DNA of 7,182 bases from Actinomycetota bacterium (GTDB taxonomy: Bacteria > Actinomycetota > Thermoleophilia > Gaiellales > Gaiellaceae): NCBI GenBank assembly GCA_013698195.1, contig JACCVK010000155.1:1-7182 (forward strand), given 5' to 3'. The notes under the pieces are model-generated. The model searched no databases and had not been told where the DNA came from. It saw only the letters and a list, made by a program, of their open reading frames with translations. Position 1 is the first letter of the stretch, and every line of letters begins with the position of its first letter. Positions 5,581 to 7,182 of the stretch are shown piece by piece. The position numbers and the translations under genes are program-made.

Positions 5581-7011
5581 CTAGCCGCGCTTTCGTTCCA
5601 GGGCGCGCTCGAGCGCGCCCGGGACGAGGCCGGAGAGCGAAGCGATGTCCTCCGCCTGGAGCAGCACGGCTCCCGGCGGCGGAAGCGAGGGAACTCCTGG
5701 GCCCGCGCCCGCCGGAACGTAGATTCGTCCGGACACGAAAGAGATGTCGTCGGCTCGGCGCCAGGCGATGAGGAACGGGTACGGGGCGACGACTCCGTCG
5801 TAACCGAGCCCGACCATCGCCGCAGGATGGATCTCGAAGTGAAGATGCGGCGTGCCGCCCTCCGCATCTCCCGTTGCTCCGACGAAGCCGATGACGTCGC
5901 CGGCCTTCACCAGCTTTCCGTCGACTGCCAGTGGCGAGTAGGCGGAGAGGTGGGCGTAGTAGAACTCGTTACCGTCCACGTCGCGGAGCCAGAGCCGGTA
6001 GCCGCCGATCGGGATAAAGCCGACTGAGCGCAACGTGCCGTCGGCGACCGCGAGAACCGGCGTTCCTTGCTTGGCGAAGATGTCCTCGCCGTGGTGCCAG
6101 CCGCCCGGGATGTTCGGCCGAGGGCCGCCGAAGCTGTCGCCGAACGACGCGGCGCCGAAGATCGGGAAGACGAAGCCGTCCGAGGTCAGACGAGCGACGA
6201 CGTCAGGCGGAACGGAGCGAACGGGGCCCCCCGGAATCGGCGTGCCCCCACCTTCCGGCTCGGGTGGTGGCGGTGTCGTGTCGGTCCGTCGCACACCAGG
6301 GTTCGGCGTCCCGACGATCCCAGGCGGCGGAGCTAGTGGCGTTGCCTCGAGGTCAGCCACCGCCGTCACTGCGGCGGACCCGACGACGATCTCGCTCCCG
6401 GCGGGCAGACCGCCGTGAGCAGTGGTGAGCTGTACTCGGAGAGCTGCCACCGTGCCCTGCGCGGCCGCTGCTCTCCCCCGCCTGGAGCCTGTGTCCTGAG
6501 CCAGGACCTGCAGCGTTCCCCAGTCGGCGAGCGCGACGCTCGCCGCCGGCTCCGACGGCAGATCCTGTCCGAGGACTCGCAGACCCTGCACGACCGAGCC
6601 TCCGGCGTCGGCGCCCGCTGTGCGCGTTCCGGCTCCCGCGGTGGCCGAAGCGCTGACCTGCGCCGCGAGCACGTCACCGCCGAACAGCGAGAGCGCTGCG
6701 GTCTCGGCGGAGGCCTGCGCGACCGCTGCAGGCCCTGTCTGGGCCGACGCCCTGGCGCGCGAAAGTCCGACACTGACGACGGAACCGTCAGCCGGGTAGG
6801 TGAACGACTGCACCTCGGCAGCCGTCGTCTTCGGCCACTCCACTCCTCCGAGGGAGACCGGAGTCTGCCCCGGAATCGTGATCTCGATGATCGTCGCGCG
6901 AGCTTCGGTAACTGCGTCTCGCGCCGGGGGAGCCGCTGCGGCGATCGCGACCATCACCGTCAGCAGCACGGCTGAGAAGACCGCGAGGCGAATCACGGCA
7001 AAACGGCTCAA
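5581..7011 (-). CDS. secreted or membrane-anchored M23-family peptidase (LytM/peptidase domain) with N-terminal beta-rich domain
   Basis: A 476-aa exported protein with a zinc-peptidase domain of the kind that cleaves peptidoglycan cross-bridges. The N-terminus (about 5-27: VIRLAVFSAVLLTVMVAIAA) is a signal peptide or anchor. Residues about 35-220 are Ala/Gly/Ser/Thr/Val-rich; ARASAQ...SLFGGDVLAAQVSASATA and GSVVQGLRVLGQ resemble choice-of-anchor P-type beta domains (tentative). A proline-rich linker covers about 225-268. The M23 domain follows: HHGED gives His306 and Asp310, YYAHLS gives His354, and HLHFEIH gives His389 and His391, so all expected metal and catalytic residues are present. 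The start is TTG 7011, overlapping the upstream TGA as TTGA; GTG 6996 is the alternative and keeps the signal peptide. An active peptidoglycan hydrolase is likely, but its target is unknown. Confidence 0.9.
   Translation of the reverse strand: MSRFAVIRLAVFSAVLLTVMVAIAAAAPPARDAVTEARATIIEITIPGQTPVSLGGVEWPKTTAAEVQSFTYPADGSVVSVGLSRARASAQTGPAAVAQASAETAALSLFGGDVLAAQVSASATAGAGTRTAGADAGGSVVQGLRVLGQDLPSEPAASVALADWGTLQVLAQDTGSRRGRAAAAQGTVAALRVQLTTAHGGLPAGSEIVVGSAAVTAVADLEATPLAPPPGIVGTPNPGVRRTDTTPPPPEPEGGGTPIPGGPVRSVPPDVVARLTSDGFVFPIFGAASFGDSFGGPRPNIPGGWHHGEDIFAKQGTPVLAVADGTLRSVGFIPIGGYRLWLRDVDGNEFYYAHLSAYSPLAVDGKLVKAGDVIGFVGATGDAEGGTPHLHFEIHPAAMVGLGYDGVVAPYPFLIAWRRADDISFVSGRIYVPAGAGPGVPSLPPPGAVLLQAEDIASLSGLVPGALERALERKRG
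5601..5620. repeat. perfect 20-bp palindrome near the convergent gene ends
   Basis: GGGCGCGCTC is followed directly by its reverse complement GAGCGCGCCC. It lies in the last codons of the M23 peptidase gene (GALERAL) and 26 bp past the stop of the plus-strand YtxH-like gene. A transcript running plus-ward past that stop could form a very stable GC hairpin here. No T-run follows, so it is not a canonical intrinsic terminator. Confidence 0.75.
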
Positions 7012-7182
7012 CGCGTACCAGGGTAGTGGGAACCGCGCCGCGAGGAACGGTATGCACGCCAGGCAAGTTGAGCGGCAACGGCAAAGAGGAGGACTGCGAA
7101 CACCCGCCGGAGCACATGCTCGGGCACCGAGGTCGCGATGCGCGCTCCTAGCTCGACGCCGGCGACCGACACGAGCCCGACG
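7008..7182 (-). CDS. TauE/SafE-like (sulfite exporter family) permease, C-terminal 57 residues only
   Basis: The gene enters from the right edge, so its 5' part is missing. The visible residues read VGLVSVAGVELGARIATSVPEHVLRRVFAVLLFAVAAQLAWRAY and end in a basic tail at TGA 7010-7008. A small-residue TM helix, then GARIA...P-x-x-x-LRR-x-FAVLLFAVA as a final TM helix, is the typical end of TauE/SafE (DUF81) permeases, which export sulfite, sulfoacetate or related anions. The family call rests on this short tail alone, and substrate cannot be inferred. Its stop overlaps the TTG start of the peptidase gene by four bases. Confidence 0.72.
   Translation of the reverse strand, partial: VGLVSVAGVELGARIATSVPEHVLRRVFAVLLFAVAAQLAWRAYRSSRRGSHYPGTR

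Noticed and set aside
1..7182. tRNA, rRNA, riboswitch, insertion sequence, prophage or defence genes.
   Set aside because: Almost every base is accounted for by the listed protein genes, the gaps are 35 bp or shorter, and I saw no RNA-gene, integrase, transposase or defence-protein motif.

Overview
The window is high-GC, densely coded bacterial DNA, with nine recognisable protein genes (two cut by the window edges) and almost no intergenic space. Start codons include ATG, GTG, TTG and probably CTG. The subfamily flavour of the RfbA/RfbB proteins and the GC content suggest an actinobacterium, possibly of the Thermoleophilia (Solirubrobacterales/Gaiellales) type. That placement is inference from memory of related sequences; there is no rRNA here to confirm it.

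Layout. Positions 1-5063 read leftward (minus strand) as one probable operon. In transcription order it runs: a 67-codon membrane protein of unknown function (5063-4860), an MMPL/RND-family membrane transporter (4863-2698), rfbA glucose-1-phosphate thymidylyltransferase (2686-1904), rfbC dTDP-4-dehydrorhamnose 3,5-epimerase (1907-1440), rfbD dTDP-4-dehydrorhamnose reductase (1443-610), and rfbB dTDP-glucose 4,6-dehydratase (574 to beyond position 1). The four rfb genes are the complete set that turns glucose-1-phosphate and dTTP into dTDP-L-rhamnose, a donor for cell-envelope glycans and glycolipids. The MMPL transporter sits directly upstream and could export a rhamnose-containing or other envelope lipid, but that link rests on position alone.

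A 158-codon plus-strand gene (5099-5575) diverges from this operon across only 35 bp and encodes a YtxH-like single-pass membrane protein. It converges, five bases apart, on a minus-strand gene for a secreted M23-type peptidase (7011-5581). That gene overlaps the 3' end of a TauE/SafE-like permease gene entering from the right edge.

Unexplained structure. (1) A 23-bp, AT-richer, imperfectly palindromic sequence occurs twice as an exact direct repeat in and around rfbD: once inside the reading frame and once supplying its stop codon. (2) Four gene junctions use the same 4-base overlap NTGA (GTGA, CTGA, CTGA, TTGA), which implies CTG start codons for rfbD and the transporter. (3) A perfect 24-bp palindrome lies inside rfbD and a perfect 20-bp palindrome at the convergent 3' ends. 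(4) RfbB has Cys where the catalytic Asp of the classical enzyme is expected. I see no CRISPR array, tRNA, rRNA, insertion sequence, defence system or prophage gene.
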